This document shows positions 33,503-42,693 of a DNA stretch of 64,000 nucleotides, piece after piece. The DNA is from Aldehydirespirator sp965204875. Its GTDB lineage: Bacteria > Actinomycetota > Acidimicrobiia > Acidimicrobiales > Aldehydirespiratoraceae. Both the position numbers and the translations under genes were made by a program. The DNA lies in the NCBI GenBank assembly GCA_965204875.1, contig OZ242020.1, positions 2,666,001 to 2,730,000 on the forward strand, read 5' to 3'. The notes under the pieces were generated by a model, which was given only the letters and a program-made list of their open reading frames with translations, did no database searches and was not told where the DNA came from. Each line of letters begins with the position of its first letter. Position 1 is the first letter of the stretch.

Positions 33503-35223
33503 TGCTCCTAGGTGAGCTGGCAGCGCTGCTGGGCGCCCGGTGCGTGGATGCCCGCGTCCCAGACCCCCGCAGCGGCGTTGCCGGCGCTGAAGGCACCGCC
33601 GGGGACACAGCTGTCGGCGGCGGCACGACGGCGCTGGCGGGGCGCGCCGAGGACACCCGTGTCGCCGATGTGGAGCAGGACAGCCGGCTGGTCACGCCCG
33701 GCTCCCTGTTCGCCTGCATACCGGGGGCGGCCGCAGACGGCCACGAGTTCGCGCCAGAGGCCGTCGCCGCCGGGGCCTGTGCGCTTCTGGTGGAGCGCGA
33801 CATTGCCGCCGGGGTGCCGCTGCTGGTGGTGGAGTCGACCCGCCGAGCCGTGGGACACGCCGCCGCCGCGGTACACGGCAACCCGAGCCGGCGCCTGCGC
33901 GTCGCAGGGGTCACCGGCACCGACGGCAAGACCACGACGGTGCGGCTGCTGGCAGAGGTGTTGCGCGCCGGCGGGCCTGAGCCGCTGGAGATCGGCACCC
34001 TCACCGGCGACCTCACCACTCCCGAGGCGACGGAGCTGCAGCGGAGGCTGGCCCGGGCCGCCGTCGCCGGCTTCGACACGGCGGCCCTGGAGGTCTCCTC
34101 ACACGCTCTCGCACAGCACCGCTTGAACGGGTGCCGGCTGCGCGTCGCCGCCTTCACGAACCTCGGCCACGACCACCTCGACTACCACGGTTCCGTCGAG
34201 GAGTACTTCGGCGCCAAGGCCCGGCTGTTCAGCAGCGACCTCGCCGAGCAGGCCGTGATCGACGTCACGACCGGCTGGGGTCGCCGCATGGCCGCCCTGG
34301 CCGCACGTGAGATGCCGGTGGTCGAGGTGGATCGGCGCGAGGTCGAGCTGGTCGCCACCGGCGCTCGCTCGAGCGCGTTCCGCTGGCGCGGCCTGGAGGT
34401 GTCGCTTCCGCTGGCGGGCGCCTTCAACGTCGCCAACGCGGTGCTCGCCGCCGAGATCGCGGTCGCGCTCGGTGTCACCCCGGCCGCGGCGGCGGCGGCG
34501 CTGGCGCGGGCTCGGCCGGTTCCGGGGCGCTTCGAGTCCGTGGCGGCAGGCCAAGACTTCACCGTCATCGTGGACTACGCCCACACTCCCTGCGGTCTCG
34601 GCGCCGCGCTGCGAGCCGCACGGCTGCTCACCGAGCGGCGGCTCATCGTGGTGTTCGGCGCGGGCGGCGACCGCGACCGCGCCAAGCGGCCCGAGATGGG
34701 CAGGATCGCGGAGGGTTCCGCCGATCATGTCATCCTCACCAGCGACAATCCCCGCTCTGAGGACCCGGAGCGGATCATCGATGAGATCGCGTCGGGGATG
34801 AGGCGGGCTCCGGGCGTGCGAGAGGCCGACCGCCGTCTCGCCCTGCGCCAGGCCGTGGCCATGGCTCGCAGCGGCGACACCGTCCTGGTGGCGGGCAGGG
34901 GTCACGAGGCCGGCCAGACCGTCGGCGACCGCGTGCTCGCGTTCGACGACCGCCAAGTCGTGGTCGCCGAGATTCGGCGCCTGCTCGGCGCGCGCAGTGC
35001 CTCCGGCCGTGCCGACCGGGCCTCCGGCCGTGCCGACCGGGCCTCCGGCCGTGCCGACCGGGCCTCCGGCCGTGCCGACCGGGCCTCCGGCCGTGCCGAC
35101 CGGGCCTCCGGCCGTGCCGACCGGGCCTCCGGCCGTGCTGACGGTGACGATCCGAGGGATTGTGGCGGCCGCAGCGACGGGGGCGATCCGAGGGATGGCA
35201 ACGGCGACGGGGGCGAGAGGTGA
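33502..35223 (+). CDS. murE: UDP-MurNAc-tripeptide ligase MurE with repeat tail
   Basis: MurE adds the third stem amino acid to UDP-MurNAc-L-Ala-D-Glu. The P-loop VTGTDGKTTT and the substrate motif TSDNPRSEDP are seen; DNPR points to meso-diaminopimelate. The 573-residue length exceeds the usual 490-510 because the C-terminus carries a tandem ASGRADR repeat followed by an Asp/Gly-rich end. There is a non-conserved Gly/Ala/Thr stretch near residue 30-50 as well. It overlaps ftsI (TGATG) and mraY (GTGA). MurF, which normally follows, is absent. Confidence 0.95.
   Translation: MLLGELAALLGARCVDARVPDPRSGVAGAEGTAGDTAVGGGTTALAGRAEDTRVADVEQDSRLVTPGSLFACIPGAAADGHEFAPEAVAAGACALLVERDIAAGVPLLVVESTRRAVGHAAAAVHGNPSRRLRVAGVTGTDGKTTTVRLLAEVLRAGGPEPLEIGTLTGDLTTPEATELQRRLARAAVAGFDTAALEVSSHALAQHRLNGCRLRVAAFTNLGHDHLDYHGSVEEYFGAKARLFSSDLAEQAVIDVTTGWGRRMAALAAREMPVVEVDRREVELVATGARSSAFRWRGLEVSLPLAGAFNVANAVLAAEIAVALGVTPAAAAAALARARPVPGRFESVAAGQDFTVIVDYAHTPCGLGAALRAARLLTERRLIVVFGAGGDRDRAKRPEMGRIAEGSADHVILTSDNPRSEDPERIIDEIASGMRRAPGVREADRRLALRQAVAMARSGDTVLVAGRGHEAGQTVGDRVLAFDDRQVVVAEIRRLLGARSASGRADRASGRADRASGRADRASGRADRASGRADRASGRADRASGRADGDDPRDCGGRSDGGDPRDGNGDGGER
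34999..35142 (+). repeat. 21-bp minisatellite in the murE 3' end
   Basis: Six perfect 21-bp units starting GCCTCCGGCCGTGCC and a partial seventh (one changed base) run in frame, encoding ASGRADR repeats. Copy number could vary without breaking the frame. Confidence 0.95.
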
Positions 35224-36272
35224 TCCGCCTGCTGCTTGCCTGCGGCATCTCCATGGTGGTGTCGCTGCTGGGGTGCTGGATCCTCATCCGCGTGCTGGTG
35301 CGTTACGGCATCGGGCAGCCCATCCGCGACGACATCCCAGAGGGGCACCGGATGAAGTCGGGAACGCCGACCATGGGCGGCATCGCCGTGGTGCTCGCCG
35401 CGGCCACCGGATACGTCGTCAGCCACGTCTTCGGCGGCATATACACGCGCACCGGGATCATCGTCATGCTGACCATGATCGGCGCCGGAGCCGTCGGTCT
35501 GCTCGACGACTGGATCAAGGTCGTCGCGGCCCGCAACCTGGGCCTCAACAAGAGCACCAAGATCGTCGGCCTGCTCGTGGTCGGGATCGGTTTCGCCTGG
35601 GCCATGACCCAGTTCACGTCCGTTCACACCACGCTCGCCTTCACCCGCTTCGACAGTCCCGGCCTCGAGTTGGGCAGGGTCGGATGGTCGGTCTGGGCGG
35701 TGCTGCTGATAATCGCGACCACCAACGCGGTGAACATGACCGACGGTCTCGACGGGCTCGCCGCCGGCGCCTCCGGGGTCGGCTACGCGGCCTTCGTGAT
35801 CATCGGTTTCTGGCAGTTCGACCACTACGACGCGTATCGCGTGGCACACGCCCTGGACCTAGCGGTCGTGAGCGCGGCGATGTTCGGGGCGATCATCGGC
35901 TTCCTCTGGTGGAACGCCGCGCCCGCCCGCATCATCATGGGCGACACGGGCTCGCTGGCGCTCGGGAGCGGGATGGCCGCGCTGGCGCTCGCCACGAGCA
36001 CGCAGTTGCTGCTGCCGATCATCGGCGGGCTCTTCGTCATCGAGACCGTCTCGGTGATCCTGCAGATCATCTGGTTCCACGGCCTCGGGCGCAGGCTCTT
36101 CCGCATGGCGCCCCTGCACCATCACTTCGAGCTGCGAGGCTGGCCCGAGACCACCATCATCGTGCGGCTCTGGATCCTCTCGGGCCTGTGCACCGGCGTG
36201 GGACTGGGACTGTTCTACGGCGACGCCGTCAACAGCGGCATCGTCGACTCCATCTCCAGGCTCACGCCATGA
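35220..36272 (+). CDS. mraY: phospho-MurNAc-pentapeptide transferase MraY
   Basis: MraY makes lipid I by moving phospho-MurNAc-pentapeptide to undecaprenyl phosphate in the membrane. It has 350 residues and about ten helices. Catalytic and signature motifs are present: KSGTPTMGGI, LLDDWIKV, NAVNMTDGLDGLA, and the APLHHHFEL triple-histidine loop near the end. It starts at GTG 35220, overlapping murE, and overlaps murD by four bases, with no murF between. Confidence 0.96.
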   Translation: MIRLLLACGISMVVSLLGCWILIRVLVRYGIGQPIRDDIPEGHRMKSGTPTMGGIAVVLAAATGYVVSHVFGGIYTRTGIIVMLTMIGAGAVGLLDDWIKVVAARNLGLNKSTKIVGLLVVGIGFAWAMTQFTSVHTTLAFTRFDSPGLELGRVGWSVWAVLLIIATTNAVNMTDGLDGLAAGASGVGYAAFVIIGFWQFDHYDAYRVAHALDLAVVSAAMFGAIIGFLWWNAAPARIIMGDTGSLALGSGMAALALATSTQLLLPIIGGLFVIETVSVILQIIWFHGLGRRLFRMAPLHHHFELRGWPETTIIVRLWILSGLCTGVGLGLFYGDAVNSGIVDSISRLTP

Positions 36273-37657
36273 CCGTGCGCGATGTGTCGGTGATGCGGGA
36301 GGTGCCGCACTGCGTCCTGCTCGCCGGCTTCGGGGCGACGAACCGGGCCGTGGCGAAGGCACTGATCGCACGCGGCCACAGGGTCATCGCCTGCGACGAC
36401 CGCACCGGCGACGCGGGGATGTCGGCCGCGGCTTCGGAGCTGGGGTTGGCGCTCGAGGTGGCCCCGGACGAGCGCAGATTGCGGGGGCTGACACGCGCCG
36501 CCGGTGTCGTGATCCCGACTCCGGGACTGCCGTGGAGCCACGCGGCGCTGGCTGTGGCCGAGGCGCTCGGCGTCCCGGTTGCGAGCGAGTTCGACCTGGC
36601 CCGAGTGTGGGATTCCCGGCCGCTCGCCGCCGTCACCGGGACGAGCGGGAAGACGACCACCACCGAGATGGCGGTGGCCGCATTGCGGGCCTCGGGCGTC
36701 GCGGCGGCGGCCGCCGGCAACAACGACGTGCCCCTGGTCGCCGCGATCGACGACGGCGAGGCCGAGGTGTTCGTGGTGGAGGCCTCGTCGTTCCGGCTGG
36801 CACACACGCAGTGCCTCGAGGCGCGGGCGGCGTGCTGGGTCAACTTCGCACCCGATCACCTTGACGTGCACCGCGACCTCGCCGCCTACGAGGCGGCCAA
36901 GGCCCGTATCTGGCAGTGCCTGCCGGAGGGCGGGATCGCCATAGCTAACCGCGAGGACTCCGTGGTCATGGGCCGCGTGCGCGACGACCGCCGGTGCTGG
37001 ACCTTCGCCGCGACGGCGCAGGCCGACTGGTGCGCCTCCGGCGGGGTGCTCACCGGCCCGCATGGTGCCATGGGCGGGGTCGGCGGGCTGCGACGGGCCA
37101 TGCCCCACGACATCGCCAACGCTCTGGCGGCAGCGGCAACGGCGACCGCGGTCGGAGCAACGGAAGAGGGGGTCTCCGAAGCGCTGGCGAGCTACGAGCC
37201 GGGTGCGCACCGCCTGCAATGGATCGCCTCGATCTCCGGGGTCGACTACTACAACGACTCCAAGGCGACCACCCCGCACGCCACGGTCGCAGCGTTGCGC
37301 GGCCTCGGATCCGCAGCGTCGGCGGGCGTCGTGCTGATAGCAGGCGGGCGCAACAAGGGGATGGACATGAGCGCGCTCGTCGCGGGCGTGGAGCACGTCC
37401 ACGCGGTGGTCGCCGTGGGCGAGGCGGCCGCCGACGTCTCGGAGGCGTTCGAGGGGGCGCGACCGGTGCTCACCGCGGCCGGCATGGAGGAGGCCGTCGC
37501 CCTCGCGGCCTCCGTCGCCGAGTCGGGCATGGCCGTTCTGCTGTCTCCCGCCTGCGCCTCCTTCGACGCCTACCGCGGCTACGCGGAGCGCGGCGCCGAC
37601 TTCGCCCGGATCGTGAGGCAGGCCGCGGGCCGCCGTGACGCCACCGGGGCCTGCTGA
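36269..37657 (+). CDS. murD: UDP-MurNAc-L-alanine:D-glutamate ligase
   Basis: MurD adds D-glutamate to UDP-MurNAc-L-Ala in the cytosol. It has 462 residues. The N-terminal Rossmann-like part (CVLLAGFGATNRAV) is followed by the ATP loop VTGTSGKTTTT, the EASSFRL helix, NFAPDHLDVH, and the C-terminal YYNDSKATTPHAT and LIAGGRNKGMD motifs. All are typical. The start overlaps mraY (ATGA) and the stop overlaps ftsW (TGATG). Confidence 0.95.
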   Translation: MTVRDVSVMREVPHCVLLAGFGATNRAVAKALIARGHRVIACDDRTGDAGMSAAASELGLALEVAPDERRLRGLTRAAGVVIPTPGLPWSHAALAVAEALGVPVASEFDLARVWDSRPLAAVTGTSGKTTTTEMAVAALRASGVAAAAAGNNDVPLVAAIDDGEAEVFVVEASSFRLAHTQCLEARAACWVNFAPDHLDVHRDLAAYEAAKARIWQCLPEGGIAIANREDSVVMGRVRDDRRCWTFAATAQADWCASGGVLTGPHGAMGGVGGLRRAMPHDIANALAAAATATAVGATEEGVSEALASYEPGAHRLQWIASISGVDYYNDSKATTPHATVAALRGLGSAASAGVVLIAGGRNKGMDMSALVAGVEHVHAVVAVGEAAADVSEAFEGARPVLTAAGMEEAVALAASVAESGMAVLLSPACASFDAYRGYAERGADFARIVRQAAGRRDATGAC

Positions 37658-38868
37658 TGACCGTCATCGAGCATCCGACCCGCGCCTCGCAGACCCCCGC
37701 CGGCGGCACCCGGCTCGACGCCGAGCGAGCGCCCTCGCCGAGCCGGGCCGGCAGCGGCGGCAGCCGTGAGCGGGCCGGCCGCCCGCCCTGGCCCTTCGTG
37801 GTGCTGCTGATCGCGGTGGGGTCGCTGGTGCTGCTCGGCGTCGTCATGGCACTGTCGGCCACGGCGGTGCCGAGCCTTGCCAGGAACGACTCCGTCTGGA
37901 CGATGTTCACGAGCCAGGGCCTGTGGCTCGCGGCCGGGACGGCGGCACTGCTCGTTCTGGGGCGGGTGGACTACAGGCTCTGGCGCCAGCTCGCCTTCAC
38001 CGGTCTCTGCCTGGCGTTGCTGCTGCTCGTGCTCACCACCTTCTCGCGCTGGGGCATCTCCTACAACGGCGCGCGGCGCTGGCTGGCGCTCGGGCCGGTC
38101 TCCTTCCAGCCTTCCGAGGTGGCCAAGCTGCCTTTCATCCTGTTCGTGGCGAGCCTGCTGTCACGGCCTTCACGACCCATCGAGGACCCCCGTGCGACCG
38201 TCCACCCGGTGCTGATGCTGACCGCGGCCGTGGTGATGCTGCAGATGAGGCAGCCCCACCTCGGAGCGAGCCTGCTCACGGTCGGCGTGGCCATGACGAT
38301 GCTGTTCTTCGCGGGGGCCTCGCTGCGGCGCCTGGCCGCGGCGGTCGCTGTGGCGGTGGCGTGCGCGGCGCTGGTGATCAGGATGACGCCATGGCGCATG
38401 GACCGTCTTGGCGCCTTCCTGGATCCCTGGTCCGATCCGATGGACTCGGGCTATCAGATGCTGCGCTCGCTGCATGCTCTGGCTGCCGGCGGGATCAGGG
38501 GAGTGGGCCTCGGCGAGGCGCGCTCGAAGTGGGGCTTCCTGCCGGACGCCCACACGGACTTCATCTTCGCGGTGATCGGCGAGGAACTGGGGATGCTGGG
38601 CACGCTGTTCGTGGTGCTGGCCTTCGGGGTGATCGCCGTTGCCGGGCTGTGCGCGGCGCTGCGGGCGCCCGACCGGTTCGGAATGCTGCTGGCGCTGGGC
38701 ATCACCGCCTGGATAGTGCTGCAGGCGGGGTTGAACATCGGCGCCGTGCTCGGCATGTTCCCTGTCGTGGGCATCACCCTGCCGCTGCTGTCCATCGGCG
38801 GTAGCTCCGCGGTCTCGACCCTGGCCGCCGCAGGGGTGCTGCTCAACATCGCCAGGCAGGCACGCTGA
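37657..38868 (+). CDS. ftsW: septal peptidoglycan glycosyltransferase FtsW
   Basis: FtsW is the SEDS polymerase that works with FtsI. Its 403 residues start with a 45-residue basic, Pro/Ser-rich cytoplasmic tail, then about ten membrane helices. Characteristic motifs are NGARRWLALGPVSFQPSEVAK (split at about 130-150), DAHTDFIFAVIGEELG with the catalytic-type aspartate, and GGSSAVSTLAAAGVLLN. It overlaps murD and murG by one base each. Confidence 0.94.
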   Translation: MTVIEHPTRASQTPAGGTRLDAERAPSPSRAGSGGSRERAGRPPWPFVVLLIAVGSLVLLGVVMALSATAVPSLARNDSVWTMFTSQGLWLAAGTAALLVLGRVDYRLWRQLAFTGLCLALLLLVLTTFSRWGISYNGARRWLALGPVSFQPSEVAKLPFILFVASLLSRPSRPIEDPRATVHPVLMLTAAVVMLQMRQPHLGASLLTVGVAMTMLFFAGASLRRLAAAVAVAVACAALVIRMTPWRMDRLGAFLDPWSDPMDSGYQMLRSLHALAAGGIRGVGLGEARSKWGFLPDAHTDFIFAVIGEELGMLGTLFVVLAFGVIAVAGLCAALRAPDRFGMLLALGITAWIVLQAGLNIGAVLGMFPVVGITLPLLSIGGSSAVSTLAAAGVLLNIARQAR

Positions 38869-40043
38869 TGGCGCCTCGCGACCGGCGAGCGGCCGCCGCA
38901 GCCTCTCCCACCTGGGCCGTCATCGCCGCGGGCGGCACCGCAGGCCATGTGCTGCCGGCGATCTGCATAGGCGAGGAGATCGTCCGGCGCGGCTCGTCGG
39001 CCACGGCCGCGCACTTCGCAGGCAGCGTCCGGGGCGTCGAGGAGCGGCTGGTGCCTCAAGCCGGTTTCGGCCTCACGGTGCTCGCCGGCAGGGGCCTGCA
39101 GCGTCGACTCACCCCCGCCAACGCCGCTGCCGCCGCCGGGCTCTCCAGGGCCCTGCTGCAGGCGCTCCGGCTGCTTCGCCGGCACCGGCCTGCGGTGGTG
39201 GTGGGCCTCGGGGGCTGGCCGTCGGTCGCCTGCGGTGTCGCGGCGGCCATGCTGCGCGTGCCCCTGCTGATCGTCGAGCAGAACGCCGTGGCCGGGCTGG
39301 CCAACCGGATGCTGAGCCGGTTCGCGGCCTGCGCCGCCACCGGCTTCGAGGGAACCGGCCTGCGCAGGTGCCGCTGGACGGGCAACCCCGTGCGCTCCGA
39401 CGTTGCCGGCATCGATCCCGTCGTCGGGCGGGCCGCGGCCAGGGCTGCCCTGGGCGTCGAGGGCGAGCGGCGCCTCGTGGCGGTCTTCGGCGGGTCGCTC
39501 GGAGCAAGACGCATCAACGGCAGCGTCACCGAGGCGCTCGAGCTCTGGAGGGGCCGCGACGACCTCCACATCTTGCACATCGCCGGTGGGCGCGACTTCC
39601 CGCAACTCGTGAGCGCCGAGCGCCCGGGCGCGGCCGGCGCTGTCGCCTACGACCTCGTCGAGTACCGCGACGACATGGCGACCGTCTACGCCGCGGCCGA
39701 CCTCGTGGTGAGCAGGGCCGGTGCCACCACCGTCGCGGAGCTGGCGGCCGCGGGGGTTCCAGCGGTGCTCGTGCCCCTACCCGGCGCGCCCGGCGACCAC
39801 CAGAGCGCCAACGCTCGCAGGCTCTGCGGCGCGGGCGCGGCCGTGACCGTGGCCGACGGCGACCTTCACGGGCGCCGGCTCGCGGCAGAGGTGGACGCCC
39901 TGCTCGGCGACCCGGACGGCCTGGCCGCGATGCGGCGGGCCGGCGCAGCTCTGGCCAGGCCCGATGCCGCCGCGGCCATCGTCGACCTCGCCGAGGGACT
40001 GGCCCGCCGGCCCCGCCCGCTCGCCCGGAGCGCAACGCCGTGA
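38868..40043 (+). CDS. murG: UDP-GlcNAc:lipid I N-acetylglucosaminyltransferase MurG
   Basis: MurG converts lipid I to lipid II on the inner membrane face. It has 391 residues and a GT-B fold. The first glycine-rich loop is AAGGTAGHVLPA; the second is FGGSLGARRIN; the donor-site helix is SRAGATTVAELAAAGVPAVLVPLP (split). It starts directly at the ftsW stop. An 84-bp gap separates it from murC; nothing else is seen there. Confidence 0.95.
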   Translation: MAPRDRRAAAAASPTWAVIAAGGTAGHVLPAICIGEEIVRRGSSATAAHFAGSVRGVEERLVPQAGFGLTVLAGRGLQRRLTPANAAAAAGLSRALLQALRLLRRHRPAVVVGLGGWPSVACGVAAAMLRVPLLIVEQNAVAGLANRMLSRFAACAATGFEGTGLRRCRWTGNPVRSDVAGIDPVVGRAAARAALGVEGERRLVAVFGGSLGARRINGSVTEALELWRGRDDLHILHIAGGRDFPQLVSAERPGAAGAVAYDLVEYRDDMATVYAAADLVVSRAGATTVAELAAAGVPAVLVPLPGAPGDHQSANARRLCGAGAAVTVADGDLHGRRLAAEVDALLGDPDGLAAMRRAGAALARPDAAAAIVDLAEGLARRPRPLARSATP

Positions 40044-40127
40044 GCGCAGTCCCGTGAGCGCTGGCCGCACGGCACCGTGGCACAGATGTGGCCGTCCGCC
40101 ATTGCCGCGTCCTGAGGATGCGTCGCC

Positions 40128-41579
40128 ATGAGCAGCACCGGAAGCGCCGCCCGGCTGGACCTGTCCACGCCCACGGCGGTGCATGTCGTGGGTGCCGGCG
40201 GTGCCGGCATGGGCGCCATCGCCTCGGTGCTGCGCTCCATGGGCCACCGGGTCACGGGCTCCGATCTGCGCGAGGGCCCGGTGGTGGCCAGGCTCCGCGC
40301 CGAGGGTGTGCCCGTGGTCATCGGCCACGACGCGGCCAACATCGGCGACGCGGCGGTGGTCGCCGTCTCGACCGCCATCGGCCACGACAACCCCGAGGTG
40401 CGCGCCGCGGCCCGCCGCGGCGTGCCCGTCGTGCGCCGCAGCGACATCCTGCCCGCCATCGCCGCGGACCGCCGCACCATCGCGGTGGCCGGCACGCACG
40501 GCAAGACCACCACTGCGTCCATGCTCGCCGTAGCGCTCGTGGAAGCCGGGCTGAGCCCGTCGTTCATCATCGGCGGCGACGTCAACGAGATCGGCACCGG
40601 CGCCGCCTGGGGCAGCGGCGAGTGGTTCCTGGTCGAGGCCGACGAGAGCGACCGCACTTTCCTGTCGCTGCCTGCGGAGGTGGCGGTCGTGACCAGTGTC
40701 GAGCCCGACCATCTCGACGCCTACGGCGGATCGGCGAGCGCGCTAGCGGACGCTTTCGCGCGGTTCCTCGAGAACGCGCCTCAGCGGGTGGTGTGTGCCG
40801 ACGACTCGGGCGCGGCACGCCTCGCGGCGCTGCTTCCGGACACGGTCACCTACGGCACGCACCCGGACGCGGTCTACCGCATGCGCGATCTCGACCTGCG
40901 GATGCCGTCGAGCTCCTTCGACCTGTGGCGGGGAGACCAGCGGCTGGGGCGGGTGGAGATGCCGGTGCCGGGGCTGCACAATGCCCGCAACGCCGCAGCG
41001 GCCACGGTCGCGGCGCTCGTCGCGGGCGCCTCGTTCCAGCACGCCGCCAGAGCCCTGGCGCGTTTCGGGGGCGTGGCCAGGCGCTTCGAGTTCCGCGGCG
41101 ATGTCGCCGGGGTCACCTTCGTCGACGACTACGCCCACCTGCCCAGCGAGGTTGCGGCGGCGCTGGCCGCGGCCCGGGCCGGCGACTGGCGCAGGGTGGT
41201 GTGCGTCTTCCAACCGCACCGCTACAGCCGCACCGCCTCGGTGGGAGCGGACTTCGCAGACTCCTTCGTGCAGGCAGACCAGCTGGTGGTCACCGGCATC
41301 TACCCGTCGGGCGAGTCCCCGATCCCCGGCGTGACGTCGAAGATCGTCCTCGACGCGGTGCTCGACGCCCACCCCTGGAGCTCGGTGGCGTGGCTGCCGA
41401 GGCTGGACGACGCAGCCGATTGGCTCGAGGGGCGGCTGCGCAGCGGCGACCTCTGCCTTACCCTCGGCGCCGGCGACCTGACCGCGGTGCCCGACCTGGT
41501 GATCGAGCGCCTCGAGGCCCGGAGCACGCCTGCGGATCCGACCGGTCCGGAAACCGCGACGGGCGGCGCGCATGCCTGA
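40128..41579 (+). CDS. murC: UDP-N-acetylmuramate:L-alanine ligase
   Basis: MurC adds L-alanine to UDP-MurNAc, the first stem step. It has 483 residues. HVVGAGGAGMGAIA, the ATP loop VAGTHGKTTTASM, EADESDRTFLSL, and the C-terminal FVDDYAHLPSEV and FQPHRYSRT motifs are all present. The stop lies inside the first codons of murB (eight-base overlap). Confidence 0.96.
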   Translation: MSSTGSAARLDLSTPTAVHVVGAGGAGMGAIASVLRSMGHRVTGSDLREGPVVARLRAEGVPVVIGHDAANIGDAAVVAVSTAIGHDNPEVRAAARRGVPVVRRSDILPAIAADRRTIAVAGTHGKTTTASMLAVALVEAGLSPSFIIGGDVNEIGTGAAWGSGEWFLVEADESDRTFLSLPAEVAVVTSVEPDHLDAYGGSASALADAFARFLENAPQRVVCADDSGAARLAALLPDTVTYGTHPDAVYRMRDLDLRMPSSSFDLWRGDQRLGRVEMPVPGLHNARNAAAATVAALVAGASFQHAARALARFGGVARRFEFRGDVAGVTFVDDYAHLPSEVAAALAAARAGDWRRVVCVFQPHRYSRTASVGADFADSFVQADQLVVTGIYPSGESPIPGVTSKIVLDAVLDAHPWSSVAWLPRLDDAADWLEGRLRSGDLCLTLGAGDLTAVPDLVIERLEARSTPADPTGPETATGGAHA

Positions 41580-42693
41580 GGTCACCTCGACTCACCGTCC
41601 CGACCCGGCCGGGCACCGCCCCATGACGGCCGCCCGATGCAGCGCCACGGACGCCGGAGCAGCGGATACCGGCGTGGGGGATGCTGGGGTAGCGGAGGCC
41701 GGGGTTGGGGATACCGGCGCAGGTGAGAGTGGCGCAGCGGACGCCGGCGCAAGCGCGGCCATGGACGAGGTCGAGGCCAGGATCCTCGAGTCGGCTCTGG
41801 GACCCTCGGCGCGCCGCAACCACGATCTGGCCGGACATACGACCTACCGCGTCGGCGGGCCGGCCCGGCTCTTCGTCGCGGTGAGCGACCGGGCCGAGCT
41901 GGAGACGCTCGCGGCCATCGTGTCGTCAGCGGCGGCCGGCTCGCCGCCGCCGATGCTTGTGGTCGGTCGGGGATCGAACCTGCTGGTCGCCGACCGCGGC
42001 TTCGCCGGGATCGCCGTCTCCCTCGGCGGGCGCCTCGCAGGCTTCGAGATCACGGGCGCCGGCCTCGCCGCCGGAGGCGCCGCCCTGCTTCCTGTGCTGG
42101 CACGGGCCACCGCCGACGCAGCGCTGCGGGGCTTCGAGTGGGCGGTGGGCGTACCCGGAACAGTGGGCGGCGCCGTGCGGATGAACGCCGGCGGGCACGG
42201 TGCCGAGATCAAGGACACGCTCGTGTCCGCAGCCGTCGTGGACTTCCGGCGCGCAACGACGCGCACCGTGCCGGCGGCCGAACTGTGCCTGGGCTACCGC
42301 CGCAGCGCCATCGGCGCGCACCAGGTCGTCGCCGCGGCGACGTTCCGGCTGGCCGGGGGCGACGCGGCGGCGGCCCGCTCCGAGGTGGCCGGGATCGTGC
42401 GATGGCGGCGGGACAACCAGCCCGGAGGCCGCAACGCCGGCTCCGTCTTCACGAACCACGGCAACGCCGCCGCAGGATGGCTGATCGAGACCGCCGGGGC
42501 CAAGTCCCTGCGGATCGGCTCCGCGGAGGTGTCCGCCAAGCACGCCAACTTCATCCAGGCCGACGAGGGCGGGCGTGCGGCCGACATCGTGGCGCTGATG
42601 CGCGAGGTGCGGCGCCGGGTCAGCGAGGCACACGGCGTCGAGCTGCGCATCGAGACCTGCCTGGCGGGATTCGAGGCGCAGGAGCTGCCATGA
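41572..42693 (+). CDS. murB: UDP-N-acetylenolpyruvoylglucosamine reductase
   Basis: MurB is the flavoenzyme that reduces enolpyruvyl-UDP-GlcNAc with NADPH. FAD-site motifs VGRGSNLLVAD and GVPGTVGGAVRMNAGGHG, and the catalytic serine in NAGSVFTN, show family and function. The usual protein starts near HTTYRVGGPA; here about 80 extra residues precede it, including a Gly/Ala/Asp/Val/Thr repeat-like stretch (about 20-62) with a rough 15-bp periodicity. ATG at 41623 and 41761 are shorter alternatives, and 41761 would give a normal-length enzyme. The end overlaps ftsQ (ATGA). Confidence 0.92.
   Translation: MPEVTSTHRPDPAGHRPMTAARCSATDAGAADTGVGDAGVAEAGVGDTGAGESGAADAGASAAMDEVEARILESALGPSARRNHDLAGHTTYRVGGPARLFVAVSDRAELETLAAIVSSAAAGSPPPMLVVGRGSNLLVADRGFAGIAVSLGGRLAGFEITGAGLAAGGAALLPVLARATADAALRGFEWAVGVPGTVGGAVRMNAGGHGAEIKDTLVSAAVVDFRRATTRTVPAAELCLGYRRSAIGAHQVVAAATFRLAGGDAAAARSEVAGIVRWRRDNQPGGRNAGSVFTNHGNAAAGWLIETAGAKSLRIGSAEVSAKHANFIQADEGGRAADIVALMREVRRRVSEAHGVELRIETCLAGFEAQELP

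Noticed and set aside
34999..35142. Possible CRISPR array
   Set aside because: The units are contiguous with no unique spacers and lie in frame within murE; it is a coding minisatellite.
33502..35223. murE and murF fused in one gene
   Set aside because: There is only one Mur-ligase P-loop, and the extra length is explained by the ASGRADR repeat tail and a variable N-terminal stretch.
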